Source: Filobasidium wieringae
Taxonomy: Eukaryota; Basidiomycota; Tremellomycetes; Filobasidiales; Filobasidiaceae
Direction of reading: 5' to 3'
Length of the DNA: 64,000 nt
Assembly: GCA_001600055.1 (NCBI GenBank)
Contig: BCIV01000003.1
Location: forward strand, 749,162 to 813,161
Position numbers and translations under genes: made by a program
Notes under the pieces: generated by a model
The model's input: only the letters and a program-made list of their open reading frames with translations
Databases searched by the model: none
Told to the model about the DNA's origin: nothing
Shown here: piece after piece, positions 34,756-47,092 of the stretch
Layout: every line of letters starts with the position of its first letter
Numbering within the stretch: the stretch's first letter is position 1

Positions 34756-37700
34756 ATGGCGGATCAAGAAAGAAGTCTAGAGGAATCTCTGTTGAGGGAA
34801 CCCCAGGAGCTATACGATCTATTCACGAGCTTGAGTACCTGCGACACGGATGAGCTAGCCGATGCTCTGAACCAAGAATTGGAAGTGGCTCTCGCTTGGC
34901 TTCGATTCCCACTAGCCTTTCCTTCTCCCAAAGCAGAAGCCAGGCAGAGGATCCAGACAGGTATGTATGAGAAACGTAACATCCCGGTGCTCTTCGACTG
35001 AACATATGTATGTGGCCTCGTAGATAAAACTATTCCTGCCTACCGCATCGAAGAGATCATATTTCTCTCCGACTACCTCCATATTTCCGAAGACTTTGCT
35101 ACTGTCATCCTCACAACAGCTTCAGAACAATCATCTCGTCACGGACGTACACCTACAGAAACAGCCGTCAAAGTTTTCCACGACCTTGTCTCCCTCCGAC
35201 TCGAATGTGTGAAATGGGTGATAGCGGCCCCATCAACGGTTATCCCTACCGAGGAAATGCCAGTCACCAATCAGGTCATCGCCGCCGCTTTTAACGCTTT
35301 GTATAACAAATCTAGATTCGAGACGCAAAGTGGATTGTCTGTTGATGGATTCGGTGACTCTATTTTCAAGCAACTCGCTCTATGCTCTCAATGGATGGCC
35401 GAAACTATGCCAGGCGACAAGCGAATTTCCCAGGCGGTAAAGCTACATGAAGATGTTCAAGTTCTGAGAGTACAATCAGCCAGGTCCCATCAAAGAGCAC
35501 TGGCCAAGTGTTTCTACGAAGTGGCGGCTTTGGGAGAATTATTGAAGATGGATCTAATCGGATTGGTGAAATGGTTGAAGGCAAGGGAGGAGCTAGACGG
35601 AACTACCATTCTAATGGTTTCGTAAGTTCTGACTCCCTAACCTCTGATTCCCCAAATAGTATGTTAACCATTGCTTTGTGAACAGCGCGTTTTTCGCTGC
35701 TATCCAGCATAACCCGGAAGATGGCAGTCCTTACGAGGCTTATGCGGAATATCCGGTAAAGCAGAAGTTGCTGGTCTAGTATAGGCGATCGAAGCTGATC
35801 CATCTTATTTTAGCGGGCTGTTCGAGATTTTATCGAAGATGAAGCTTGCCTGCAGATTGTCACGACCTTAATTGTGAGCCCCTAATACTAAATAACCATC
35901 ATTTTTCATATCAATTTACAGATACTTTTGCTCTTAGATTGTCCACAACGAGTGGAAACAGGAATGGATCTCGAGAATTTTGATGCTAGGATGGGGTTTG
36001 CTTGTCGACAAAGCCTATCGACACGACCGACATAGAATTTCGTTTGGAAAATGGCTCGACAAAGGGCCGGAACCCCGGATATTAGAGGCTATTGAGAATG
36101 ATGCCTTCCAATACATGAGGGTATTGCTTATCCCCTCAGCAGATATCCCAGGCAGTTTATGGCCCAAAGCTCGAAAGGACGCGCGAGACCGAGGTGTTCC
36201 TCATCTTATGCAAGATCGTTGGCCAGAAGTCGAGCCAGAATATCAGAAAGATGCGCTGAGGCAAGTCGATAGTTTGATCAAAGATATGATTGGATCGTTC
36301 CAGTTCGTGAAGAAATTGAAGAACAAGCAAGAGGACAATCTGAAAGCGCTTGAATTGAAGGAAGAGGAGCCAACTGGTGAAGAAGGCCGCCAGGACTTCA
36401 CTGCTTTGGTGGATCTGGTTATCACCGTATATCGCGAGTTGCCGTTGGATCATGATGATAAACTTTGGGTAGATTCGAAATTCTTGAACTTGGTGGCGGA
36501 TACGGAGGGAGTTGCTGGACGAGCGCTTTTGTGCCGTTTGCTGCTTGCCATCAGCAGCGGATCAGCCGGTTCCTATTGGCTGTACAGCTATCTTGCGAAG
36601 GACACATCGGAAGTCAACCTCGAAGATATGCACACGCATTTCGATTGGGTCGCTTCGAAGAAGATCCCAGTGTCGCGGCTGGCTGGGACTGCCGCAGCGA
36701 TGTCTAGGGGCATGGAAGTCAACGCGCTGTCAGACCCTGAAGTCGCCCCCGAAGACGCTCTGTGTCTGGCTTATTACTGTGAGATGCTGTCGATCATATT
36801 AAGATGGCATCCGCAATTAGCGGGCGAAGTTGCGGATACATACAAGACTCTCAAAAGGTTATGGGAGCTCCTTAACCGCAGTATCCCGCTGGAATTGAGT
36901 GTCGCAGTGCTGGACACACTTACTTCCATTGTATCGCCTGCCGTCGCCGTGCATACTCAGGGTATAGCCGAGGCTTGTCTGTCTGCCCTAGACACCCTAA
37001 ACGTCACTGGCAGATCACGTAGAGCAGAAATCACGCGGCCAACCTCCGGCTTCCCTACCAGCACCGCAGAAGCAAACGCAGCGTGGCTCACCAGTTTAGA
37101 AGATCACGATGCAGCTTTGAACTCGTCACTTAACAGGATCGCCTTGATCAACCTATTCCGGGCTTTGACGGGGATATCTGATCCCGGAGATGCTTATCTG
37201 AGCTTGTCTGATGCAACACAGATCTCGTCTGTCCGGAGCTTGCGAACTCGGATGACCGAATATGTGCTGAATGATGCCTTTCAAACGGCTATCAGTATGA
37301 TACAGAGTGGTAATCCTCATTCTGGTTACACGCTACTTGAATCTATTCTTCAGTTTGTCGAAACAGCTATCAGCGAACTCAATCTCAAAACCCTCCTAGA
37401 ACTAACTCCTCAACGAAAGTCCACAACCCAATCAGAGACCGACCGTCTTGATGTTCTCCAACAACATCCTGGATTTGTTGCTTTGTGGCGACTTCTTGGC
37501 GACGAAACAATTCGGGAAGCTCTCTTCACTGCTGCGCGTCTTCGTGTTGCTGAAGGACTCCCTGAAGCCGTCCCGTCATCGCTTTTCGCCAAAATCTCGT
37601 TCCGAGCACTCAAAATCTTGCGAACCGTGATTGATCAGCAAGGTATCTTCCTTGAAGTTATTCTTCCTAGTCTTCGTCGAAGCACTCAATCTTCCAACGC

Positions 37701-40700
37701 TGGCATGGAATGGGCAACGAGCAATTTCCATCCGATCGATTGGCATCTTGCCCACCAACCCGAAACTATCACGCAAATCGCGTCGTTTGTCTCAGCGGAT
37801 GTGTCGGATGGCTTAGCTATGGAAACCATTGCATTCCTGCGGCAACTTGGCCAATCCATCCACATGACTGTGCCATTCTTGTTTGGTGGCCGTACTGTGC
37901 AGGGCAACATTTTGACATATGTGTTCCGAGATGCTCCAAATTCGAACGTCATCATGGCTGGCTTCGTCGACCGTATAGAAAGAGGTGACAATGAGGCCGT
38001 AGTTGATCCAGAGATCTTGCCCTCTAGGCTTATTCCAGCATACGATAAGGATATCGAGGCAAGGATACCGAAGAGGGTCCAACAGCATCAGATTTTGGAT
38101 CTCTTGCTCGAAAACACAAATCCTGAGCGTTCTGACATCACCTTTGCCCATTTCTTACTCGGATTCCTCGAATCCGGTGCGTCTGGGCGCGGGATGGTCA
38201 AAAGTATCCTGAGAGACGGTCCTCAAGCTGGAACCGTGATCGAAAATGGCACAGTAAAGGAAGTTTTACAGACTGTGCCCAGGACTTGCCTGCACGTCGT
38301 TGTCGACAGACTTTCCAGCTGCTTGCCTCAATTGCATAGCCACGAAGAATCGGACGTAATTAGTATCGTCGCCGATTCACCGGAACTTGGCTATAAGTGT
38401 GTCAAACTGCTTCGTCAACTCATACAGAACAACCTTACTTCGCATCTAACCGCTCGTTATCTTCGCGGTCAAGAGGATTTGATCCATCGGTCTCTCATCT
38501 ACTTGCCGGTTGTCCCCGAATCGACTGGACAAGGATCGCAGGGATCTGCTATTTATGGAGACGGATCGACGTTGCGCTGCGAAGCAATCGAAATGACATA
38601 TTTCTTACGGTACCAGGCCGAAGTGTTCAACCTAGCTGCGTTCGAGTTGCATCTACTGGAGATGAACGCGGCAGAAGCCGTTCATATTATTCAGGCTCTG
38701 TTCCGACCGTCGTCGGTGTCCGGACAACCACTCAGAGGGGTTCTTGCTTTGACCGCTCTTTCTTGCCTCAACTTCGAATGGGAAGCACAACAAGCCGAGC
38801 CTAATGCAGCTGGATTTGAAACAATCGATTTCAACGCTTTCCTCAAGCCCAATATGGACGGCGCTCAGGTCTATTCAATAGACAAAGTGAGCCGAACGAT
38901 GCGCAAAGAAATAGAACGGTTGCAGCGCAAGCTACCTTCTTTGGAGCGAGACGTTGCCATGGAAAGTAGCCGACTGGAGATACTGGGATACTTGAACAGC
39001 GAAAACGGAAATGCAGAAGTAAAAAATGCGGTCAAACTTTCTCTAGATGCTTGGTCTACCATTGTGAATGCTGTCTTGACGAAATGTTCGGAATCGACAA
39101 CCGCATCCGTGTCACGCGCCACCATCTTCGAGCTGTCCACTGCCTGTCTTTCATCCATGCTCAATCCAGCGATGCAGGTCAGCGAGAAAGCGGAGACGCT
39201 CAGCTCTACACTCCTCACATTGACAGGTGCATTGACCCAACTGGAACAGCGGGAATCTGGCGAGAAGCCCACTGGACCCCCTGTGGACCGCTTACAAATC
39301 ATCTTGGCCTGCATCTGTCAGGCGATAGCGGATGGCGAGATATCCGAGATAGCGAGGGGAATGCTTTACGCCGTATTGGTTGACTATTTGAAGCTGGTCC
39401 ATCGCTATGCTTCGAGTACTGGAGCAGAGAAAGGAGAGACATTGGCTTGGATGGCGGCGATCTTGCAACCCATTTACACGGAACTTGACCGGTTGCTTAA
39501 CATTGTCGGCCGCGATGCTTTGAACGGGAGTGTTGATTGGCAACTTGTTTCGTATACGCTTTTGGACCAGATTTTTGTTGTGTTCGAGGATAAAACCGAC
39601 GTCATCGTCCAACATCTGGCTAGGAGAGGTTTAGTTCACAACTTCTTGGCCGCAATTCGTGTAGCGGATTCATCGATATATGGCATCTTCACGGCTGATA
39701 CCGGTAGGTTACGCGAATGATCCGGTTGCCTGTAGAAGTAATCGGAGCTGATAAACTGCTCTGCAGCCGACATCAACCCTCTTTTCGTCCTAGAGGCGCA
39801 GCTGGGCATGTTGAGTCGAATTGCCAGCACCTCGTCAGGATCTCAGACGCTTATCGAGGCCGGCGTGTTCGAGTCGTTTGCGGCTTGTCGATTCATTGGA
39901 GCTCGCCCAGCAGTGACCGTAAACGGTGCGTCAACTTGTTGAGCATTCCCAGGCTATTGGCTAATTTCCTCCTCGATATGTAGAGAATACTCGAAATGCT
40001 ATGGCATTGGAACGTTATCATAGAGCATTCATTCCTGTAATGAAGCTACTCGTGGATGTCGCTGGTGTAGCGGGCGACAGAGGCTACAAGGTGGGTTTCT
40101 GAGTCCGACCCAAGGCGACTGCGTTAGCGTGCTGATGCTCTTTTTCCCAGTCCGCATCTCAATTTGTCGAACAACAACAAGAGATTCTGCTTCCCTTTTT
40201 CAGGATTGATGCAATAGAACTTACACTCCTTGGTCTAGAGGCATTGGAGACGGTTGTCAGGTTCCTTTTTATTATCGCGGATGATGAACGCAAAGTAGTC
40301 AAGGTGAGGAACTCCGGAAAAAGGTTGCAGAACATGCCTTGCTGACTTGCCGGCTGCAGAAAACCAAGGCGGTATTGTCAGGCTACGCATCCGCGATAAG
40401 GCAGACTGCTGTGGCCCTTTTCAATGGCAGTGACTTGACCTTGCAAATACAGCCCACAAACGCTGAACAACAACTTGACGCAGAAACTGCACAATGTACG
40501 TCTACGAAAACAACGGACGCGGCCGCATGTTAACGGTCCTGTATACAGTGTTCGAAGATTCCACTCGGTTTCAGGCCAGAATCCAATCGGTCTTGTATGG
40601 ATTGAGGCGATCGTTGTTGGGTTACTATGTCGATGTTACGGGATCGACTAGTGAGTGTGAGCGGAGACTGCTGATTGCTGATTGCTAAACAAACTGCAAT

Positions 40701-41635
40701 TTAGATGATTTACAACCCGTGATCATCGCGGGAGGACAGTTAGGGTACGATCGACAGGCCACACGTGGTGGAGGTACGTGGAATGTTTTGCTGAGGTCGA
40801 GACCATCCGAGTCTGACTTGCGGTTCAACGATAGCCGACTTTGTGAACTTTGGAGACCTTGTCGCCGCTCTTGCCGATTCGATAGGTAGATTCACCGGTC
40901 TGACATCTTTACATACGACGTTGTCAAGGCTTATCGAGGAAGACATCGGTGTGCTATCGGAGAAAGAATTGGAGGAGGTAGGTGCTGCGACGAGTGTTGT
41001 GCTGCCTAGTGTCTGATCTTGTCGCTGGTATTTAGCTTGCTGCAACTGATCATGAAGGATCTTTTGAAGCGTTGTCACGTCCCTACCGACGAGCTCTAGC
41101 CACCAAACAATTGAAACACAGAAGAGTGTTGGCAGCAGAAGAAACTCGTATCGCTTTGCGTGAGGCACCTCTTGGACGAGCATGTGATTCAGTAACTAAT
41201 CTCTGATCATAACAGAATCCATCGAATCTATTCTAGTCTTGGTAAGTCATTGAGCAATCGTTCCACAGCATTCATTGCTGACATGTCTAACTTCGCAGCT
41301 TTATCGACACGTCCGATTCTACAACGGTTTGATTGCTGAACAGACTGCGCCTAGCCGCCGTTATCAGGCACCAAGTTTACAGAAAGCTGTAGAACAGGAT
41401 ATAGTTCTTGCTTGGCACACGGACGTGACGGAGGCATTGGCTGGAATTGCGTCTAATTTGCAGTTGCTCATGAACATTCACCTAGTAAGCCCACAGCTGT
41501 ATAACGACGGTTCGGCATCTGACGTTTCCTTCACAGCCTGATGGTATCATTGCCGATCAAGAATCTCGAGAAGCATGTCTCAGGATTCTCGCGGAAGGCG
41601 TGGCCAATCTGCAACCGGTCGGAAATACTAGCTAG
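34756..41635 (+). CDS. NUP192: Nucleoporin Nup192/Nup205, inner-ring scaffold
   Basis: Large alpha-solenoid scaffold nucleoporin of the inner ring of the nuclear pore. The ATG at 34756 (MADQERSLEESLLREPQEL) begins about sixteen exons; one exon of roughly 3.8 kb (about 35938-39705) holds most of the protein. Family blocks include YRIEEIIFLSDYLHISE, the Arg/Trp-rich stretch EWKQEWISRILMLGWGLLVD, FQYMRVLLIPSADIPGSLW and the C-terminal AYYCEMLSIILRWHPQ. The estimated length near 2,000 residues suits Nup205/Nup192. It ends LQPVGNTS at the TAG at 41633. The solenoid is repetitive at structure level but shows no sequence repeats. Assignment relies on overall length and conserved N-terminal motifs. 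Confidence 0.88.
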
Positions 41636-41850
41636 ATATGCATTCTTCTCCTTCTCTTACCTTGATGACCTGTACGAAATAACGAATTGTATCCACAATG
41701 GAAATGGAAAGTAAGATCGCAAAACAGAAGGAGGCTTGTTGTGATGTTCATCCCTTATACCTCGACCATTAACCCAAAATACAAATATGTACACGCAATT
41801 GCTAATCTGTTGGTTTAACAAATACAAGCTCGATCATTGTTCACGGCATC

Positions 41851-43823
41851 TTAGTATAGAGGCGGTGCTCCACCAAATTTTCGGTCTGTATTGGCGGAGT
41901 GCTCGGTATACTGATGCGAGCTTGGCACCTCGTCGTATGCCAGACCGCTATGTCGTTGCACAGGGGGATAGAGATGGGAAGGCGCTTGGTCGTAGTCAAG
42001 CATGTGACCATAAGCATAAGCGCCTGGTTCATTAGCGTAATAACCATTATCTTGTATAGGGAAACGGTGGTCATCTTGAGACTCCATTCTCTGCATGGGA
42101 TAATTGGCAAGACCAGGGGGAGCTGCGCTCTCGACTAGATTGACGGAACTACCAATCAGGTCATCAATCAGCTCCTTGGCGTATATTTTCGCAGTAAACA
42201 GACGAGATCGAATTACCTGCCGTACTGGTCCCCGGCGTACATCATGTGCTCTTGGGGTAAATTGTAGGCTGTGGATTGATGCTGGCCATTCGGGGCGTTA
42301 TCGGAGCTGTAGATTGAAGCTTGTGCTGCACGGAAAGGGCATGATGTTAGAGGTGAGGACAGAATCTAGCAGTATTATGACTCACGAGGTAGTCCAGGAT
42401 ATCCCAATTCAAGCCGATTGCTCTGGGCTGAGTGACTAGAATGACGAAGTTGAGAATCGCTTGGCATGTGCTTGTAACCTGGTCTAGGTCGAGCGATAGA
42501 TTTCTGACCACGCATTTTCATGTCGTCTTCATCCTCATCGAAAGCCACCACTGGGATTGTAGGCTGTGGCGTTCCCTTGATGACCTGGCCATTCTTATCC
42601 CGAACCAAAGCTCCACCTTCTAATTGCTTCTCCAGCAGCATGTTACGTTTAAGTCGCTGTCTCTGCTTTCTTCGAATGAGTTCTGCGATACGCTACAGAT
42701 CAACGTCATTATCAGTATTCATACGTGTGGAGTGTCTATGTAACCACTCACTTTATCGACTTTGTGACAGAAGTATTCCTGTCGACGAGCAGTCCATCAG
42801 CAACTTCGTTTATGCGGGAAATTTCGATTTCAACGAACTTTCAGATTTCCTTGAATATAGCATAATAGCGGGATATAGCATATGGCAGCAGCAATCAACA
42901 TTGCCATTTCGATCATCCAGATGAGAACGGTCGCGATCATCGCCAACAGCAGTAACAAAGTACTGATAGAGTTGTCCCAATAGGCCGTCAGGTCGCTCGT
43001 CTGGAAATCGTTTGCATACGCGAAAGAGTAGAGGGTAAGGGCGTTGATACTTTGACGCGGGCCGTCTGTCAAGATGAGTCGTTTCCAACCTATGATCATG
43101 GGACGTCCAGACGTAAATGCTAGGGTTTCCCGTCCCACGCTATCTCGCGACTTGCCTTTGAAGGTGAAAAAGACAAACCCAGTAATTCCGTCCTTTTTCT
43201 TTTCGGATTCGGACACATGACACCAGAAGCAAAAGTAATCGTAATCTCTCACAGAGAGATAATCATGCGCCATGACGTTCGTATAGGCATACGAAATATC
43301 TCTGCTTCGTACGATCAGCCGTGCCTTGTTACTTTCGTATGCAAGCTGTCGACCTTTTGTTTCAGCTTATTTATCGTCGAATCGAAGTCAAATTGGAACT
43401 TACCAGCACGAATGAAGCAATAATACAGCCTACAAAGATCCATTTGGCGATTCTGAAATCGATCGTTACGAAACAATCGTCTCCACATTTACTATAGATC
43501 GCATTCGTCCAATGATTGGTGGACAACATGGTTATAGCTGTGTATGAATCCAAGCAGTATACTGCAAACGATTTGAGAAGCATGAGGTATACGATCAAGT
43601 ATCTGTTTGTGAGGCGATCAGGGCCGAGCAATGTGTTCAAGAGCAGACATGAACGTACCGAAATCGAGTAAAGAAGCCTTCGATGTGATATTCATGGATG
43701 TTGATGAAATCGAACTGCGAGCTTGAAATTCAGCAGAGGAATCAGGGGAAGGCATGTTGTGATTCAGGTACTCACCTTATGGTCCGGAACAACCTCACGC
43801 TTCCATCTAGCTTGGCAGCACAT
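41851..43823 (-). CDS. KCH-family fungal potassium channel/transporter (Kch1/Prm6-like)
   Basis: Low-affinity K+ influx protein of the fungal KCH family, linked in yeast to calcium responses and mating. The short first exon starts at the ATG at 43823 (MCCQARWKREVVPDHK) and joins to FDFINIHEYHIEGFFTRFRY. Later blocks: LIVYLMLLKSFAVYCLDSYT, FRIAKWIFVGCIIASFVLL, YESNKARLIVRSRDISYAYT, SVRDYDYFCFWCHV, the signature WKRLILTDGPRQSINALTLY and a last hydrophobic pair around LIAAAICYIPLLCYIQGNLK. A basic stretch (KVDKRIAELIRRKQRQRLKR) and a Tyr/Pro/Asp-rich disordered tail end at 41851. I placed the intron after SFVLL so that the conserved ISYAYTNVMA frame is kept. Four to five TM helices. Confidence 0.85.
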
Positions 43824-45141
43824 GGTTGGGGTTCACGAGCTGTATGCGGCCGATAAACCTATCAGGGCTGATCTTGGGCAATGGTCCTCCTCTAGCTGTC
43901 GGTTTATTATTGCTGAGGATGGATCTGCCGTCAAATACTGATAGCTCGATCAAGCAAGTGCAACTTGCAAGCTACGAAACTACAGGATAGAACGTGGATA
44001 CGTGGGAGAAGTCGAACGGTTTCGATGGGCGCAAGTTTTCCCCGTGCCAGCTAGCTCTTCCTTTGACCTCTAAGTGATCGGTTCCGGATATGTCGTTACT
44101 CGTAGCTTGTAGATATGTTCGCCTTGAAAGTTTAAAGTCTTCCAAGATGTCGTATGTGTCGTAAAGGGGTCGTATTGATTGGGTAAAAGAGAAGGATGCA
44201 CTTTCGATTGTGGTGCCGAGTCCTGATCAGATTGATTGTTTGTATCCCGAACGAATCGCACTACAGCATTTGCTTGTTGTCGTAAGAGTATCAAGTTGTA
44301 GTGCTAGTTTGAGAGCTAGATGTCCTCGACCAGCGAGACGGTATGAGAATGAACGTTTGGTACTATTGATGAAGGTCGTAAAGAACCGGCGCAGTTGGTT
44401 GCTGGATGCTGCAGACTACAAGCTCGTACAGGAGCGTGGAGAGTAGGCAGTGGGTGCGGAGCTTGAGTCGATCGGTACACAGCTTTAACGATATACCGAG
44501 ATCTCCGGCAGCAGAGGCTGAGAGAACCAAGATCAATCCATTGAATCCCTTACTTTTGTAACGTACAGTTCACGTCTATTGTGCGATGTCAACAACTAAT
44601 TTGATCCCGTTGGTCGCTTGCATGTGATTGTGCAGATCCCGTAAGATCACAAGCACAAGAAATTCATTGTACATGAACGAAGAGATGAACTGGTACGGGG
44701 CACGAATGGTCATGATCATATCTCATCCGTAGCACAGACGAAACGACACGGGTACAAAAAGGGTATTAAACGATTCCATCCTGTATCATCCCGCCTTTCC
44801 CAGAACCCAGCCGACGGAAGACGAGAAGTGACTTCATAGAATTGATTTCTCACTAAAAGGAGCAGGACCAAGAAGGATCAGTAACGCTCCGTAAATTTGC
44901 AGCATGATCCAGCATTCTTGTCCTCCAGCGGTGGTATCGACTAGAGCGAAATCAGACGTTACGCCTGTCCGCCGAGACGGATGAGTTCGATTGCGTAGGA
45001 ATTGTCGTTCAAGACGTTTTCGGTTTGATATTTCGTTTCCACGTGCATCATAAAGCTCGCCGGCACCAAGGTATAGAAAACAAGAGAAAACGAAACGAGA
45101 AGACTCACACCAATGATGAAACCCCCTTCCATCCGACCCGC
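43824..45141. other. Intergenic, long upstream region of the KCH gene
   Basis: 1.3 kb between two minus-strand genes: the 3' UTR of eS12 and a long promoter/5' leader for the channel gene. Short open frames occur but none has an ATG start with a recognisable product. I see no tRNA. Confidence 0.35.
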
Positions 45142-45727
45142 TTATCGGCTCTTGAAGTAGTCCAAGAGGACGTTCAAACCCTCGGACTCCTGACCGTAGT
45201 CCTTGACGACGACACAAGAGCATCCGACGACCTTCCTGGGGTTACCCTCACGGTCGATCTTGGCCAAACCGGACCACTGTCCGAGGACCTTGGCGTCGGA
45301 AACCTTGATGAGGTTGATGTTGTGCTCGGCACAGAGGGCCTCAATGAGCTTGAGGTACTCGGCTAAAGGGGAGGAAAGAGGTAAGTTCGGGCAGTCGAAG
45401 CAAGTGGAGAGGGTTGGTAGACTCACCCTCGGTACAGGTCTCGACCAAGACACACAAGTGAGCCTGCCTCTTGTCGAGGGCCTTGGCACACTCCCTCAAA
45501 CCACGAGCGAGACCGTCGTGAACGAGAGCGTTCTATGACGATCGAAAGCGAGTCTAGATGAACATCCTAGGCTTTTGACGTCGAAACTGCAACCTATTCT
45601 TGCTCACCTTGAGAACCTCCTGGAGAGCATCCTCGACGGACATCTGTCCCTTGGCAGGGGCAGCGACCTCGACATCCTCAACAGCCTCGGGGGCACGGGA
45701 ACCAGCATCGGAACCAGCGTCAGACAT
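45142..45727 (-). CDS. RPS12: 40S ribosomal protein eS12
   Basis: Cytosolic small-subunit ribosomal protein. The ATG at 45727 gives [20 protein letters not shown], an acidic N-terminus. The eS12 core follows in three exons: [67 protein letters not shown] and [20 protein letters not shown], then [10 protein letters not shown] and the end LLDYFKSR. Codon use is strongly C-ending, as expected for a highly expressed gene. The length of about 145 residues is standard. The leader between 45727 and about 46000 may hold a further non-coding exon. Confidence 0.95.
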
Positions 45728-47092
45728 TTTGTATTGGTCTTCTTCCGCGCTGCGATCGATCCAGAACGTTTAATCTTCGCAAAACCATCGCTGTAGAAGC
45801 AAGGATCGAGGGACGTACGTGTTTTAGGTAGAAGATAAAATGTAGGGGTGAGTTAGACTCGAATTCGTGACAGAAAAAAAGGGCAGGCGGGGGTGGTACG
45901 GAAATGACGAGGTTTTGGCAGGTGGTTGAAAATGGAGTAGAACCCTGAGCCAGAGAATGCGGAAGATGCTGGTCACCAAGAAAAGGCGCGAACTGCCGCT
46001 GGCCGGGTTCAAGCGCGCAAGTCAGATACGCGACGCCTCACGGTTCGATCATCATTCTCATTCTTCCTCAGAGACATCCTGGAAGGGGCTACGATGCGAT
46101 GTCATCAATTGTAACCATGGGTAGAATGCGTATTGTTGGCTAGTATTTTGAGCGGATAGTAGGTTGGCTGGGCTCTTCTATGTGACACACGGTAGGCGGC
46201 TTGCAGACGACAGAATGTCCTTTCTCATGGCATTCGCATATGCGTTCTCGTTGCCAAAGTCTATTTCCAATTTGCCTGCGGGCCCAGTAGCGCAATCGAC
46301 GTCAGCCTTCCGTTGAGCCCCGTGCAGCGCAGCGTAGCGTAGCGTAGCGTGTGTAGCCTGGAGCACAGTCGACACTCGCTCTCGCCCTTTCCCTGCGCTC
46401 CCTCTGCTCTCTCGCTCTCTCTCGCATCCCCCAATCCACACTGGCGGCAGCATCACACCGCCAACCTCCACCGACCATCGCTCTCGCTCGTCCATCTTCT
46501 TGGTCGGTCACCCTGCCTGACCTCGCCTTGCCGCGACCGAGCGATCAGTCACACCTCCCCTTCCTTCCATACGCCTGTCGCTGTCGATACACGCCTGATC
46601 GATCTAATTACGAACTGGGTTTCCCCCTGAATCCCTTCCTCTCCCGTTGACTCCGTGGGAATCAGTGCACTTCATCACCGTTTCATCTTCACACACCACC
46701 AGCGCAGACAGCCTTCTTTGTCCGCTCGGCCGTTTTGACGAGGCTTTCGGAGACATCCTTCCCCTCGCCAACACCTGCCTGCCTTTCCCTTCCACCGTCG
46801 TCTTCGCCCTCCCTCGCCCTATCCCTTCGATCATCACATCACACACACCTCACACCACGCACACCATCAGACAAACCTCGGTTGTTCCGTCATCACCGAG
46901 CGGGATCTTGATTCGCGCTCGACCTCTTCTTCCCCTCCTTTTACCTTCCGGTCCGTCACTTCGCTCTTCTTCCTGCCTGGCAACTGGCAATCGAACTAGT
47001 CGTGCTGATTCCCCCGTTATCTTATCATCTCATCATCACTATCATCAGCCTGCGCAAACAAGTTTCATAATCGATCATCTATCCTATCATAA
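45728..47092. promoter_or_regulatory. Divergent promoter eS12 / HMG-box gene with long pyrimidine-rich leader
   Basis: 1.37 kb between divergent starts. A pentanucleotide array (cgtag/agcgt, about 46326-46350) and CT-rich tracts (46385-46425) occur, and nearly everything from 46370 to the HMG ATG at 47093 is C/T-rich, suggesting a 5' leader of several hundred bases. No ATG-initiated ORF with a recognisable product. Confidence 0.4.

Noticed and set aside
44070..44294. 74-codon minus-strand frame in the KCH upstream region
   Set aside because: It begins at a TTG rather than an ATG and shows no motif; most likely 5' leader.
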